A stretch of DNA of 63,844 nucleotides from Clostridioides difficile CD160 (GCF_000449425.2 NZ_AVHW01000059.1:1-63844); one strand, 5' to 3'. Shown: positions 1 through 9,172, numbered from the stretch's first letter. Notes: generated from the sequence alone by a model not told the origin. Numbers and translations are program-made.

Positions 1-11
1 GATTTCAATGC

Positions 12-28
12 TTGAAAAACGTTTTCAA
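12..28. promoter_or_regulatory. cre-like (CcpA) site
   Basis: TTGAAAAACGTTTTCAA is nearly palindromic and fits the low-GC Firmicutes catabolite-responsive element. It touches the left arm of the hairpin at 26-73. Which gene it would control lies to the left of the window. Match by eye only. Confidence 0.35.
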
Positions 29-73
29 AACTAATATTTTATTTTTTTATTAAAAAATAAAATATTAGTTTTG
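26..73. terminator. Perfect 22-bp stem-loop, probable bidirectional terminator
   Basis: Arms 26-47 and 52-73 are perfect reverse complements (22 bp) with a TATT loop. The A/T-rich ends give U tracts on either strand. It probably ends the gene left of the window. From here to the permease (74-529) I see only AT-rich DNA and a likely promoter region; no gene is supported. Confidence 0.7.
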
Positions 74-529
74 ATTTCTGGTTTAAGTTGAGTTATAATA
101 AATTGTCAAATTATTTATTATTATAAAATAGACTATAAAACAAGCAAAAGTCATACTATTATATAAAAGACATTTAAAATAAGAAATTATAAAAAGACAA
201 ATAAAATGTTTTTGAAAAATAGTGAAATTTTATTGCAAAAAATTTAAAACGATTTCAACTTAATAGTTATAATCCTTTTTAGTTGCTATAAATATACAAT
301 GTATATTATACAATATAAAAAATGCATTTACTTAAAAAAATATTATTAGATTTGGATTTATAATTTTTTTAAACTTTAAGCTATCATAAAAGTAAAATAT
401 TACAAAAGCTGAGTAGAGATTATTTTATTTTAATAAATAATAAAAACTATTTTTCTATAATATTGGCATAATATATGCTTATATAACTATGAAATTAAAA
501 TTAAATAAGATTAAAGTAGGAGGAAAAAA

Positions 530-1867
530 ATGGGAAGTAATGAACTAAAAAAGACTCTTGGCGTGTCAGCAGCATTATCTACTGTTGTTGGTTCTGTTAT
601 AGGAGCTGGTGTATTCTTTAAACCGCAAGCAGTTTATACATTGACTGGAGGAGCTCCAGGTCTTGGTATATTAGCATGGTTAATAGCTGGAATTATAACT
701 ATAACAGCTGGTCTTACAGCTGCAGAGGTATCAGTAGCGATACCAAAAACTGGTGGAATGATGGTATATATAAAAGAAATTTATGGAGAAAAATTAGGAT
801 TTTTAACTGGATGGATGCAAATTGTACTATTCTATCCTGGAATGATGGCAGCCTTAGGTGTTATATTTGGAGAACAAGCCTCAGCTTTAATTGGTAGCCC
901 ATCACTATTACTTCCAATAGCTATTGGAATTATAGTAATAGTTGCAGGATTAAATATGTTGGGTTCAAAAACTGGAGGAGCTATACAGACTGTTTCTACA
1001 ATATGTAAATTAATACCACTTATTTTGATAATGATTGTTGGATTTATTAAAGGTGGTGGAGATAATCCAATACTTACACCTATGGTTGGTGAAGGATTAA
1101 GTCTAGGTAGTGTGTTAGGTCAGGTTTTAATTGCTATATTATTTGCATTTGATGGATGGATGAATGTTGGTACTTTAGCTGGAGAAATGAAGAATCCTGG
1201 AAAAGACCTTCCAAAAGCTATAATAGGTGGATTATCAGTTGTTATGGCTGTTTACTTTATAATAAACTTAGCATATCTTTGGGTATTACCAGCTAATGAA
1301 TTAGCAAACTATGCTTCTCCTGCATCAGCAGTTGCTGAAGTTATATTTGGTTCAATGGGTGGAAAAATAATATCTGTAGGTATATTAATTTCAGTATTTG
1401 GAGCATTAAATGGATTCTTATTAACTGGTTCAAGAGTTGCATATACTCTAGCTACAGATAAGACTTTACCAAAATATAATACTTTTTCTAAATTAAATTC
1501 TGCTCAAGTTCCAGCAAATGCTATAGCATTAGTATCTGTTATTGCATCTATATATGCTTTATCAGGTCAATTTAACTTATTAACTGACTTAGCAGTATTT
1601 GCGACTTGGATATTCTATGTATTAACATTTATAGGAGTAATGAAACTTAGAAAAACTCATCCAGATATGCCAAGAGAGTATAAAGTACCATTATATCCAA
1701 TTGTTCCTATAATAGCTATAGCAAGTGGTATATTTGTTGTAGTTAATCAATTATGCTTTGCAGGTATGAAAACTACTATGATATCTATAGGAGGTCTTAT
1801 AATAACAGCTATAGGCTTACCAGTGTATGCCTATATGACTAAAGGGACAAAAAGAGAGTCTAGGTAG
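530..1867 (+). CDS. APC-family amino acid permease
   Basis: The 445-residue protein is hydrophobic throughout, with about 12 membrane segments. It opens with the APC-superfamily signature GSVIGAGVFFKP near residue 21, the first broken helix of the substrate site. The length is normal for the family. AGGAGG sits 7 bases before the ATG. It most likely imports or exchanges an amino acid by proton or substrate antiport. The sequence alone does not reveal the substrate, and no catabolic gene is adjacent. The gene stands alone: a long AT-rich region precedes it and a strong terminator follows 26 bases after the stop. Confidence 0.85.
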   Translation: MGSNELKKTLGVSAALSTVVGSVIGAGVFFKPQAVYTLTGGAPGLGILAWLIAGIITITAGLTAAEVSVAIPKTGGMMVYIKEIYGEKLGFLTGWMQIVLFYPGMMAALGVIFGEQASALIGSPSLLLPIAIGIIVIVAGLNMLGSKTGGAIQTVSTICKLIPLILIMIVGFIKGGGDNPILTPMVGEGLSLGSVLGQVLIAILFAFDGWMNVGTLAGEMKNPGKDLPKAIIGGLSVVMAVYFIINLAYLWVLPANELANYASPASAVAEVIFGSMGGKIISVGILISVFGALNGFLLTGSRVAYTLATDKTLPKYNTFSKLNSAQVPANAIALVSVIASIYALSGQFNLLTDLAVFATWIFYVLTFIGVMKLRKTHPDMPREYKVPLYPIVPIIAIASGIFVVVNQLCFAGMKTTMISIGGLIITAIGLPVYAYMTKGTKRESR

Positions 1868-1892
1868 TTTATAAATATTTTATAATTATGTA

Positions 1893-1940
1893 AAAAATAA
1901 AATCCCAATCTATTAGCTAATAGATTGGGATTTTATTTTT
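1893..1940 (+). terminator. Rho-independent terminator after the permease
   Basis: Perfect 24-bp inverted repeat centred at 1916/1917 (core AAATCCCAATCTATTAG), ending in a T run. It works on both strands. The stretch 1941-2300 holds no supportable gene, only A/T-rich DNA with small inverted repeats. Confidence 0.85.
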
Positions 1941-2310
1941 AATTTTTTGGAAATTAAACTTTTCTATTATAAATAATATAATATTGTATGAATCAGAAAA
2001 AATTACCTAATTAATGTAATGATTTATGAATAAGATTAGAAATTTTTACCTAATAACAAAAAATAGTAAACATAAATATATATTGTATGCACTAAAAATG
2101 TGCGATAGCATTGTTTTAGTAGTTATTTTGTGTTCGATATTTCTAATTTATAAAAAAAAAATTATAAATTTTAAAAATTATAAATGACATTTTAACTAGA
2201 ATTAATTGTAAAAAACACTATATAATACTCAATTTTCAACATTCTATGCAATTATACATAAATTATACAGCATAATAATCATCAAAATAACAAATTTTAA
2301 AAATTAAGTA

Positions 2311-2337
2311 AAACTTTTTGTCGAAGTTCAACGTCTA
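2311..2337 (+). promoter_or_regulatory. ECF (SigV-type) promoter of the pdaV-lbpA operon
   Basis: AAACTTTT at 2311-2318 and CGTCTA at 2332-2337 are separated by 13 bases. This resembles SigV promoters (TGAAACTTTT then CGTC), although the leading TG reads TA here. The first gene starts about 80 bases downstream. The operon encodes the sigma factor itself, so autoregulation is the natural reading. Confidence 0.65.
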
Positions 2338-2417
2338 TATATATGTAGTGTAAATTTTGTGTGTAAAATACTACAAAAATATAAATGTAAAAATATAGCA
2401 ATATTGGAGGTCGAACG

Positions 2418-3251
2418 ATGAGAAATAAAAAGAAAAAAATAAATAGAAAGAAATTGTATGTACTTTTAAGTGCTATTGTAGTATGTATAGCTTTTATAGT
2501 AGTTGGTATACGAGTTAGCTCTTTAAATATGAAAGAAGACGAAATTAGTAGAAATACAAAATTGTCAAATTCTACTATTACAGATATAGTATCTAATACA
2601 GCAACAGAAATTAGCAAAGGACCAAGTAAAAGTTCTGGAAAAGTAGCATACATAACTATAGATGATGGTCCATCTAAATTTACTGACCAGATGATAAAAA
2701 CCCTAAATAAATATAATGTTAAAGCAACTTTTTTTATGATAGATGGCAATATGAAGGAATATCCACAACAAGTTAAAAATATAATTAAAAGTGGGAACAC
2801 AGGAGGTTTTCACAGTGTGTCACATGATATTCATAAGCTTTATGTTACCAATACATCAGCAAAAGAGGAATTTGATACAAATGACCAAACTTTTTACAAA
2901 ATAACTGGCAAACATTCAAAAGTAATAAGAATACCTTATGGAAGTAAACCATATACACCACAAGCTTCTTATCAAGCTTTAGTTGATGCTGGATACAAAA
3001 TTTGGGACTGGGATTTAGATACAGAAGACTGGAAATCTAATTCTGCTCAAATCGTACAAAATGTAAAAAATCATATTAAGAATAGAAAAGGTGAAGATAA
3101 AGACCAACTTGTAGTTTTAATGCATGAGAAAAAACAGAGTGCAGAAGCTTTAGATTCCATTTTAAAATTCTTATCAGATGAAGGATATGAATTTGCAGCA
3201 GTAGACCAAAATCAAATACCAAAAAATTATTGGTTACGTAATTTAGAGTAA
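2418..3251 (+). CDS. pdaV: Membrane-anchored peptidoglycan N-acetylglucosamine deacetylase PdaV
   Basis: This is a 277-residue polysaccharide deacetylase of the NodB fold. Residues 1-12 are highly basic and 14-32 form one signal anchor, so the catalytic domain is outside the membrane. Visible motifs are IDDGP (metal Asp at 82-83), HSxSH (132-136), RIPYG (about 171), the WDWD/EDW region (about 197-205) and a C-terminal LMHE (His 236). Deacetylating glycan GlcNAc blocks lysozyme. It is first in the csfV operon, as described for the C. difficile lysozyme-induced pdaV. The start follows TTGGAGGTCGAACG. Confidence 0.88.
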   Translation: MRNKKKKINRKKLYVLLSAIVVCIAFIVVGIRVSSLNMKEDEISRNTKLSNSTITDIVSNTATEISKGPSKSSGKVAYITIDDGPSKFTDQMIKTLNKYNVKATFFMIDGNMKEYPQQVKNIIKSGNTGGFHSVSHDIHKLYVTNTSAKEEFDTNDQTFYKITGKHSKVIRIPYGSKPYTPQASYQALVDAGYKIWDWDLDTEDWKSNSAQIVQNVKNHIKNRKGEDKDQLVVLMHEKKQSAEALDSILKFLSDEGYEFAAVDQNQIPKNYWLRNLE

Positions 3252-3319
3252 TTAAAATATAAGAATATTGATTGATATTTTTAGAAATTGATAATAAAAA
3301 TGAGTGAGGTGTAGATATA

Positions 3320-4276
3320 TTGAATAAAAAACTTTATATAGGAATGGTCGGAATACTATCTTTAATGATGGTTGGTTGCAATAAAAGTTTGGCAAAAGTA
3401 AATGATGTGGAAATCACAAAAGAGCAGTATAAAAAAACAAGAGCAGTTTTATCTGCTACTAATAATTATATAAATGGTCAATCTTTAGATGAATTAGAAA
3501 AAACTTTGGATAAAAAAGGTAGAAATAAATTAGAAAATGTTATAATATCGTTTATGGTGGATAATGAACTTTTATATCAAGAGGCTAAGGATAAAGGATT
3601 AACTCCAACTAAAAGCGAAGTAGACTCAAAATATCAAGAACTAGAAGATAATATGAATTTGAATACAAGTTACAAAGAAAAAATGGACAAAGCAGGTGTT
3701 GATAAAGAATATTTAAAACAAGAAATATCTAAAGATTTAGCCATAGATAAAAATAAGAAGGCCTTTGAAGATAGGATAAATGTAAGTGATGTTGATATGG
3801 AATCTTATTATACAAAACATAAAAAAGATTTTAATGTAGAAGAAGTAAGTGCTTCTCAGATACTTATATCAACTTTAGACAAAAATAAAAAGGAAGTAAG
3901 TAAAGATAAGAAAGAAGCTTTAAAGAAAGAGGCAGATAATATATTAACTAAAATCAAAAATGGAGAAAGTTTTGAAGAATTGGCTAAAAAATATTCAGAT
4001 GACAAAGCAACTGGAAAAAACGGAGGACAGCTAGGTTATTTCACAAAAGAAGACAAAAATGCTGAGTTTACAAAAGAAGTATTCAAATTAAAGAAAAATG
4101 AAGTTTCAAATGTATTTGAAACTAGTTATGGATATCATATAGTCAAAGTTACTGATAAAAGAGAAAGACAAAAAAGTTTTAATGAGTGTCAGAGTTTAAT
4201 AAGAGAATCTATTTTAAATGAAAAGTATATTGAGCATATAAAGAAATTGAATGAAGATGCAAAAATAGACAGATAG
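3320..4276 (+). CDS. PrsA-like foldase lipoprotein (parvulin PPIase)
   Basis: The 318-residue protein has a lipoprotein signal with lipobox Cys at 20 (MMVGC). A SurA/PrsA-type helical chaperone domain follows, then a parvulin rotamase domain at roughly 170-280 (SQILIST, GGQLGYFTKED, FETSYGYHIVKV). It is likely tethered outside the membrane and helps exported proteins fold. The start is TTG at 3320 behind GAGTGAGGTG. It lies between pdaV and the sigma gene, so it is probably induced by lysozyme and may fold PdaV or LbpA. Several prsA paralogues usually exist, so I give no symbol. Confidence 0.82.
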   Translation: MNKKLYIGMVGILSLMMVGCNKSLAKVNDVEITKEQYKKTRAVLSATNNYINGQSLDELEKTLDKKGRNKLENVIISFMVDNELLYQEAKDKGLTPTKSEVDSKYQELEDNMNLNTSYKEKMDKAGVDKEYLKQEISKDLAIDKNKKAFEDRINVSDVDMESYYTKHKKDFNVEEVSASQILISTLDKNKKEVSKDKKEALKKEADNILTKIKNGESFEELAKKYSDDKATGKNGGQLGYFTKEDKNAEFTKEVFKLKKNEVSNVFETSYGYHIVKVTDKRERQKSFNECQSLIRESILNEKYIEHIKKLNEDAKIDR

Positions 4277-4327
4277 ATTTTCTAAAAACTCAATCCTAGC
4301 CTGTAATCGGAGGGAGATTTTACAGGA

Positions 4328-4810
4328 ATGTTTAAGAGTTTAAAGAGAACGAAGGTTGAGAAATACATTATCGATAATAAAGACTCTTTTTATAGAATTG
4401 CATATAGTTATACAAAGAATGAAGAAGATGCCTTAGATGTGGTTCAAGAAGCCATGTATAAGGCTCTATATTCAGTGGAAAATATTAAAGAAGTAAATTA
4501 TATAAAGACATGGTTTTATAAAATTTTAGTCAGAACTAGTATAGATTTTATTAGGAAAAACCGTAAATATAATAACATGACAGATATTGACCATATAGAT
4601 GAAACTGGAGAATGTGATAAATATACTGATTTAGATTTAAAAAGAGCTTTAGAAGAATTACCTATTGAGTATAAATCTATTATAATATTGAGATTTTTTG
4701 AAGATTTAAAGATTGAAGAAGTAGCAATAATATTGGATGAAAATGTGAATACTGTTAAAACTAGGCTATATACTGCTTTAAAAAAACTAAAATTAAAAAT
4801 TGAAGAGTAG
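4328..4810 (+). CDS. csfV: ECF sigma factor SigV (CsfV)
   Basis: The 160-residue protein has the two domains of a group IV sigma factor. Region 2 carries YRIAYSYTKNEEDALDVVQEA (-10 recognition, about 21-41). Region 4 carries ELPIEYKSIIILRFFEDL followed by the helix-turn-helix DENVNTVKTRLYTALKKL. The next gene is an RsiV-type anti-sigma factor and the operon begins with a deacetylase, matching C. difficile SigV, which responds to lysozyme. Likely targets are its own operon and cell-wall modification genes. The SD GGAGGGAG lies rather far (about 11 bases) from the ATG. Confidence 0.9.
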   Translation: MFKSLKRTKVEKYIIDNKDSFYRIAYSYTKNEEDALDVVQEAMYKALYSVENIKEVNYIKTWFYKILVRTSIDFIRKNRKYNNMTDIDHIDETGECDKYTDLDLKRALEELPIEYKSIIILRFFEDLKIEEVAIILDENVNTVKTRLYTALKKLKLKIEE

Positions 4811-4821
4811 GGATAAAAAGA

Positions 4822-5691
4822 ATGACGAGCAAAGAAAGGTTAGATAAGTTAAAAGAGGAGTATCATAAAATTCCAATACCAAAGAAACTAGATACTATAA
4901 TAAATCATGAGAAAATAGAAAATATATATTATGAAAAAAATAAGAAAGTAAATAGATTAAGATTTAAAGTTGCAATAGCTTTTGCGTGTATGTTTACAGT
5001 ATTAGTAAATATAAGTCCTGTATTTGCAGACAATTTTTCTAAGATACCTATAATTGGAGGAATAGTAGAAGTAATAACTATAAAAAATTATAGCTTAAAG
5101 AGTGAAAATTATGAGGCTGAGATTGATATTCCTAAGGTACAAGGTTTAAAAGACAAAAATTTAGAAAAGCGATTAAATAATAGTTTTATGGAAGATGGAA
5201 AAAGACTTTATAATGAATTTCAGCAGAGAATGGAAAAGATAGAATTATCAAAGAATAAAGGATATAAGTCTTTAAGTTTGAGTTATAGTGTTAAAAATAA
5301 TTCTAAAGATTTTCTATCAATAGAAATGACAAAAAATGAAATAGAAGCATCGTCATATGTGAGTAAGATACATTATAATGTTGATAAAAAAAGACAAATA
5401 GTTTTGACCTTGCCTATGCTTTTTAAGGATGACAAATATATAAAGGTTATTAGCAATAATATAAAAGAACAGATGAGAGAGCAGATTAAAAAGGATAATA
5501 CAAAGTCATATTTTATAGACCAAGAAAAAGATTTGCCTGTTGAAGATTTTAAAACAATCAACAAGTATCAGGATTTTTATTTTAATAAAAATGAAGATCT
5601 CGTAATTTGTTTTGATCAATATGAAGTAGCACCTGGTTATATGGGAGCAGTAGAATTTGTAATACCATATAAAGTAATAAAAGATTTGTAA
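4822..5691 (+). CDS. rsiV: Anti-sigma factor RsiV
   Basis: The 289-residue protein has a short cytoplasmic N-terminal segment (1-47, the presumed sigma-binding part), one membrane helix at about 48-69, and an extracellular DUF3298-type domain. RsiV binds lysozyme directly with its outer domain and is then cleaved by signal peptidase and a site-2 protease, which frees SigV (known from Bacillus and Enterococcus, reported for C. difficile). The gene starts 11 bases after csfV. Its outer domain is closely repeated in the next gene. Confidence 0.88.
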   Translation: MTSKERLDKLKEEYHKIPIPKKLDTIINHEKIENIYYEKNKKVNRLRFKVAIAFACMFTVLVNISPVFADNFSKIPIIGGIVEVITIKNYSLKSENYEAEIDIPKVQGLKDKNLEKRLNNSFMEDGKRLYNEFQQRMEKIELSKNKGYKSLSLSYSVKNNSKDFLSIEMTKNEIEASSYVSKIHYNVDKKRQIVLTLPMLFKDDKYIKVISNNIKEQMREQIKKDNTKSYFIDQEKDLPVEDFKTINKYQDFYFNKNEDLVICFDQYEVAPGYMGAVEFVIPYKVIKDL

Positions 5692-5731
5692 ATTGAATAG
5701 TAGTTTGTATAAGTATATTAAGGAGGTCAAC

Positions 5732-6484
5732 ATGAATACATGTAAAGAGCTTAAAAAATCTATATTTAAAATTGCTATAGTTTCAATATGTTTAGTGGTA
5801 TCATTAGTAAATATAAAACCTATATTTGCAGAAAGTTCCTCTAATGAAAATCCAAATAATACAATAAAGGTTGTAAATGCGAAAAATCTCAATTTTAAAC
5901 AAGGTAATTACGAAATAAAGGTTAGTATTCCTAAAATAGAAGGTTTAAAAGATAAAGATTTAGAGAATAAATTAAATAATGAGTTTTTACAAGATGGAAA
6001 AAAACTTTACAGTGAATTTCAAAATGAAATGAAAAAAGAAAATAATAAAGGTCATAAATACCTAAATGTAAGCTATAATGTTAAAAATAATTCTAAGGAT
6101 TTTTTATCTATAGAAATGATAAAGGAAGAGATAGAAGCTTCTTCAACTGTAACGAAAAAACATTATACTATTGATAAAAATAGAGAAATACTATTAAATT
6201 TACCAATATTTTTTAAAGATAGTAGATATATAAGAGCTATAAGTGATAATATAAAGGAGCAGATGAGAACTCAGATTAAAAAAGATAACACAAAATCTTA
6301 TTTTATAGACCAAGAAAAAGATTCACCAGTAAAAGATTTTGAATCTATAAATAAGTATCAAGATTTTTATATTAATAAAAATGGAAATCTTGTGATTAGT
6401 TTTGATGAGTATGAAGTAGCACCAGGTTATATGGGAGCAGTAGAATTTGTAATACCAAATAAAGTGATAAAAAACCTAAGATAG
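5732..6484 (+). CDS. lbpA: Secreted lysozyme-binding protein LbpA (RsiV-like, no sigma-binding domain)
   Basis: I place the start at the ATG at 5732 because AAGGAGGTCAAC directly precedes it; an upstream TTG at 5693 in frame has no such site. The 250-residue product has a signal peptide (1-33, ending NIKPIFA) followed by the same extracellular domain as RsiV. The last 60 residues are almost the same in both (YEVAPGYMGAVEFVIP). It lacks the cytoplasmic anti-sigma part. A secreted RsiV-like decoy that binds and inhibits lysozyme matches C. difficile LbpA. It probably arose by duplication of rsiV. Confidence 0.88.
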   Translation: MNTCKELKKSIFKIAIVSICLVVSLVNIKPIFAESSSNENPNNTIKVVNAKNLNFKQGNYEIKVSIPKIEGLKDKDLENKLNNEFLQDGKKLYSEFQNEMKKENNKGHKYLNVSYNVKNNSKDFLSIEMIKEEIEASSTVTKKHYTIDKNREILLNLPIFFKDSRYIRAISDNIKEQMRTQIKKDNTKSYFIDQEKDSPVKDFESINKYQDFYINKNGNLVISFDEYEVAPGYMGAVEFVIPNKVIKNLR

Positions 6485-6525
6485 ATATATAGAAGATTTT
6501 TAGATAGACTGGTAAGGAGAATTAT

Positions 6526-7353
6526 ATGAATATATACGAACAAGCTATACAATTAATAGAGAATAAGGAGGATTTTGCATTTGCTACTATAACTTCTCAC
6601 TCAGGTTCAACACCACGTGAAACTGGGGCCATGATGATTGTAAAAAATGATGGTAAAATATTTGGTTCAGTAGGTGGAGGCAGTGTAGAAGCGACATGTA
6701 TAAATCATGCAATCAATGTCATAAAAACTAGAGAATCAATGTTGTATAAATTTACTTTAAATAAATCTGATGTAGCAAAACTTGGAATGATATGTGGTGG
6801 CAATGGAGAGATACAAATAGATTTTATTGACAGTGAATTAGAGAGTAATATAGAAAGATTTAATAGAAGTTTAAAAGAGAATACAAGTAAAGCATATATA
6901 TTTGGGGCAGGTCATATCTCAAGAGATGTGGCTGTAATATTATCCCTTTTAGAATTTAGAACAGTAGTAATAGATGATAGAGAAGAATTTGCCAACTCTG
7001 AAAGATTTCCAGATTCAGAAGTAGTAGTTTTAGATTCTTTTGAAAATATACCAGATTTTTCAATTGATGAAAATAGTTATATAATTATTTTAACAAGAGG
7101 CCACTTATATGATTCAAGTGCTTTAGAATGGGCTCTTAAAAGAAATTCTGGGTATATTGGTATGATTGGAAGTAGAACCAAGATTGGTTTAACATATGAA
7201 AAGCTTATGAAAAAAGGTTTTAAAAAGGAAGAATTGGAAAAAGTTCATGCACCAATAGGTATAAAATTGGATGCTCAGACACCAGCTGAAATAGCTGTAT
7301 GTATAGCTGCTGAGCTTATAAATTGTAGAGCAAATAAGGAAAAAAGAAGCTGA
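6526..7353 (+). CDS. XdhC/CoxI-family protein
   Basis: The 275-residue protein has the XdhC N-terminal domain (HSGSTPRETGAMMIV about 26-40, FGSVGGGSVE about 46-55) and a C-terminal Rossmann domain (AYIFGAGHISRDVAVI about 125). XdhC proteins bind molybdenum cofactor and insert or sulfurate it in molybdenum hydroxylases such as xanthine dehydrogenase. No hydroxylase gene is near, so the client must be elsewhere. It lies 41 bases after lbpA and may be read through from that operon. Its stop overlaps the next start by one base. Confidence 0.8.
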   Translation: MNIYEQAIQLIENKEDFAFATITSHSGSTPRETGAMMIVKNDGKIFGSVGGGSVEATCINHAINVIKTRESMLYKFTLNKSDVAKLGMICGGNGEIQIDFIDSELESNIERFNRSLKENTSKAYIFGAGHISRDVAVILSLLEFRTVVIDDREEFANSERFPDSEVVVLDSFENIPDFSIDENSYIIILTRGHLYDSSALEWALKRNSGYIGMIGSRTKIGLTYEKLMKKGFKKEELEKVHAPIGIKLDAQTPAEIAVCIAAELINCRANKEKRS

Positions 7354-8114
7354 TGAATACAGTAACAGAAGAAGCTGACATTTTAAATGTAACTTTTAGA
7401 GGGAATGAAATAAAGGTGTTTTTACTGTATAAAAATAGAAAAAATATCTCTATAAAAATAGACTCATTTGGTAAAATAATTGTAACAAGTCCTCCAAGCA
7501 TATCTAAAAAAATAATAAGAGATATAATAATTGAAAAAGGGGACTGGATACTTAAAAAATCTGAAAAATATAAAGGCAGAGAAGAGTCATACCAACAAAG
7601 AATGTTTATAGCTGGTGAAAAATTTCTTTATCTAGGTAAAGAGTATTCTTTAGTTATAAAAGAAACATTGGAGAATTCTGTCAAAAAAAGTAACTATAAA
7701 ATAAATATTGATGAATCTCAAATAATTATTCATACCAATGATACTAGTAAAGACTTTATAAAAACGTCTTTAAAGCATTGGTATAAAACAGAAAGTCAAA
7801 GAATAGTTTTAGAGAGAATAGATTTTCTTAAGTCAAATTGTGAAATAATAAAGCGATTGATTCCAGCAAGTGTCAAGATAAAAGAGCAAAAAAAGAGATG
7901 GGGGAGTTGCACATCTCAAAAAAATATTTATATAAATTCAAAAATATCTATGGCAAGAGTAGATGTAATTGATTATATAATAATACATGAGTTTAGCCAT
8001 TTAATACATATGAATCATTCTAAAAAATTTTATGATTTGGTAAAATCTATTATGCCAGATTATAAAGAAAAAGAAAATTGGCTAAAAATAAATGGATATA
8101 AAATAATAATATGA
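7353..8114 (+). CDS. YgjP-type (DUF45) zinc metallopeptidase-like protein
   Basis: This 253-residue protein belongs to the YgjP/SprT-like family. It contains KRWGSCTSQKNIYIN (about 178-192) and the zinc site HEFSHLIHMNHSKKF (about 211), which gives HExxH plus a third ligand. The N-terminal part with ISIKIDSFGKIIVTSP is typical of the family. Its biochemical role is unsettled, since members have been called metallopeptidases or nucleotide pyrophosphatases. It has no signal peptide. The ATGA overlap with the XdhC-like gene implies translational coupling. Confidence 0.8.
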   Translation: MNTVTEEADILNVTFRGNEIKVFLLYKNRKNISIKIDSFGKIIVTSPPSISKKIIRDIIIEKGDWILKKSEKYKGREESYQQRMFIAGEKFLYLGKEYSLVIKETLENSVKKSNYKINIDESQIIIHTNDTSKDFIKTSLKHWYKTESQRIVLERIDFLKSNCEIIKRLIPASVKIKEQKKRWGSCTSQKNIYINSKISMARVDVIDYIIIHEFSHLIHMNHSKKFYDLVKSIMPDYKEKENWLKINGYKIII

Positions 8115-8202
8115 AAACGGTTGTTTCAAAACTTATATTTAGAATATAGAAAACATATTATTGTGAAAAAAATAAATAATCTGAAAATTTTTAAAAAAGT
8201 CG

Positions 8203-8231
8203 TTGACATTATAAAAGATAGAGAATATAAT
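8203..8231 (+). promoter_or_regulatory. SigA promoter of the ilv leader
   Basis: TTGACA at 8203-8208, a 17-base spacer and TATAAT at 8226-8231 are exact consensus elements. Transcription would start near 8238, just ahead of the T-box leader. Confidence 0.85.
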
Positions 8232-8237
8232 CTATAT

Positions 8238-8575
8238 TAACAACAAAACAGATGGAAAATATAAAATTAAAAAAATTAAAAGCGATGACAGAGACAATGA
8301 TACTAATGGTGTTATCCACAGAGAACCAATGTTGCTGAGAATTGGTGTTAACAGTAGTATAATGATCACTCTGGAGCTTTTGTACTGAATATTTTTAGTA
8401 AGTACAAACGTCTGCCAACGTTACATGGCTAAGGTTAAGGTAATCAATTACCCGACCTGAAAAAAGAGGGGTAGATGTATTTTTATATCTACAAATAAGG
8501 TGGTACCGCGGAATATAACTTTCGTCCTTATAAGTAATATTTATATTGCTTATAAAGATGAAAGTTTTTTTATTT
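8238..8575 (+). promoter_or_regulatory. T-box riboswitch, isoleucine type (AUC specifier)
   Basis: The leader has Stem I starting near AGCGATGACAGAGACAA and the T-box core AAGGTGGTACCGCGG at 8498-8512. A terminator stem follows (TTTCGTCCTTATAAG with CTTATAAAGATGAAAG and a T run, 8518-8575). Aligned with the two Thr T-boxes of this window on the shared GGAGCT, the specifier codon falls at 8365-8367, reading ATC (Ile) followed by A. Uncharged tRNA-Ile would favour antitermination and expression of the downstream ilv genes. Specifier placement is by hand alignment. Confidence 0.88.
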
Positions 8576-8642
8576 TAAGTGATATAAAAAGTTCAATCCA
8601 TATAAAATTAATAAAAAATAATAAAAATAAGGAGGAATTTTT

Positions 8643-8882
8643 ATGGAAAATACTGTATATGCTAAATTAAACCAAGGGATAGATTCTTTTTTAAGAGTGG
8701 CTATGACTCTTAGAAGGAGAGAAGTTGATATACAATCAATAAGTATGACTGTAGATAATATGAATAACTCAGGCATAAAACTAATAGTAAATGAAGAAAA
8801 AACATCTTTAGATTGTGTTTTAAATCATATGAAGAAGTTACATGATATAAGAGAAATAACTGTCGAGAAAGTAAGACATTAA
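8643..8882 (+). CDS. ilvN: ACT-domain regulatory peptide of acetolactate synthase (short IlvN/IlvH type)
   Basis: The 79-residue protein is a single ACT domain with a beta-alpha-beta start (VYAKLNQGIDSFLRVAMTLRRREVDIQSISM), resembling the N-terminal half of acetolactate synthase small subunits. Normal IlvH/IlvN run to about 160 residues with a second domain, which is absent here. The gene directly follows the Ile T-box and precedes ilvC and ilvB, so it is probably the feedback subunit for IlvB. The symbol is provisional. The SD is AAGGAGG, 7 bases before the ATG. Confidence 0.75.
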   Translation: MENTVYAKLNQGIDSFLRVAMTLRRREVDIQSISMTVDNMNNSGIKLIVNEEKTSLDCVLNHMKKLHDIREITVEKVRH

Positions 8883-9172
8883 TTAAATGTATTTTATAAA
8901 AATAAAAACTAAAGATAAACGTATTTATGTTAAAGTAAAAAACTAAAGATAAATATTAAATGAGAAAAATCTTAGAATAAAAATACAAACATCATTGAAT
9001 TTATGAATTTACTATAATTGATAAAGACTGAAAATTCTAAAAAATGATTTTGAAATCATGAGAATTAAGAAATGGAATCTGTTAAGTAGCCTAAAATCAA
9101 TGATAATGAGTATAAATTTCTAATAAAAATAAATATCATAAAAATGAGAGAAAGTATTGGGAGGAAATAAAA
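8883..9172 (+). other. Gene-free spacer between ilvN and ilvC
   Basis: This 290-base AT-rich spacer has the repeat AAACTAAAGATAAA twice, about 30 bases apart (near 8908 and 8939). A small hairpin follows near 9037-9065 (ATGATTT/AAATCAT nested in AATTCT/AGAATT) without a T run. The hairpin could be an mRNA processing or stability element. There is no T-box core and no clear promoter. Confidence 0.4.

Noticed and set aside
2297..2800. Long minus-strand frame opposite pdaV
   Set aside because: It is antisense to a clear deacetylase gene, has low-complexity Phe/Ile-rich content and no SD.
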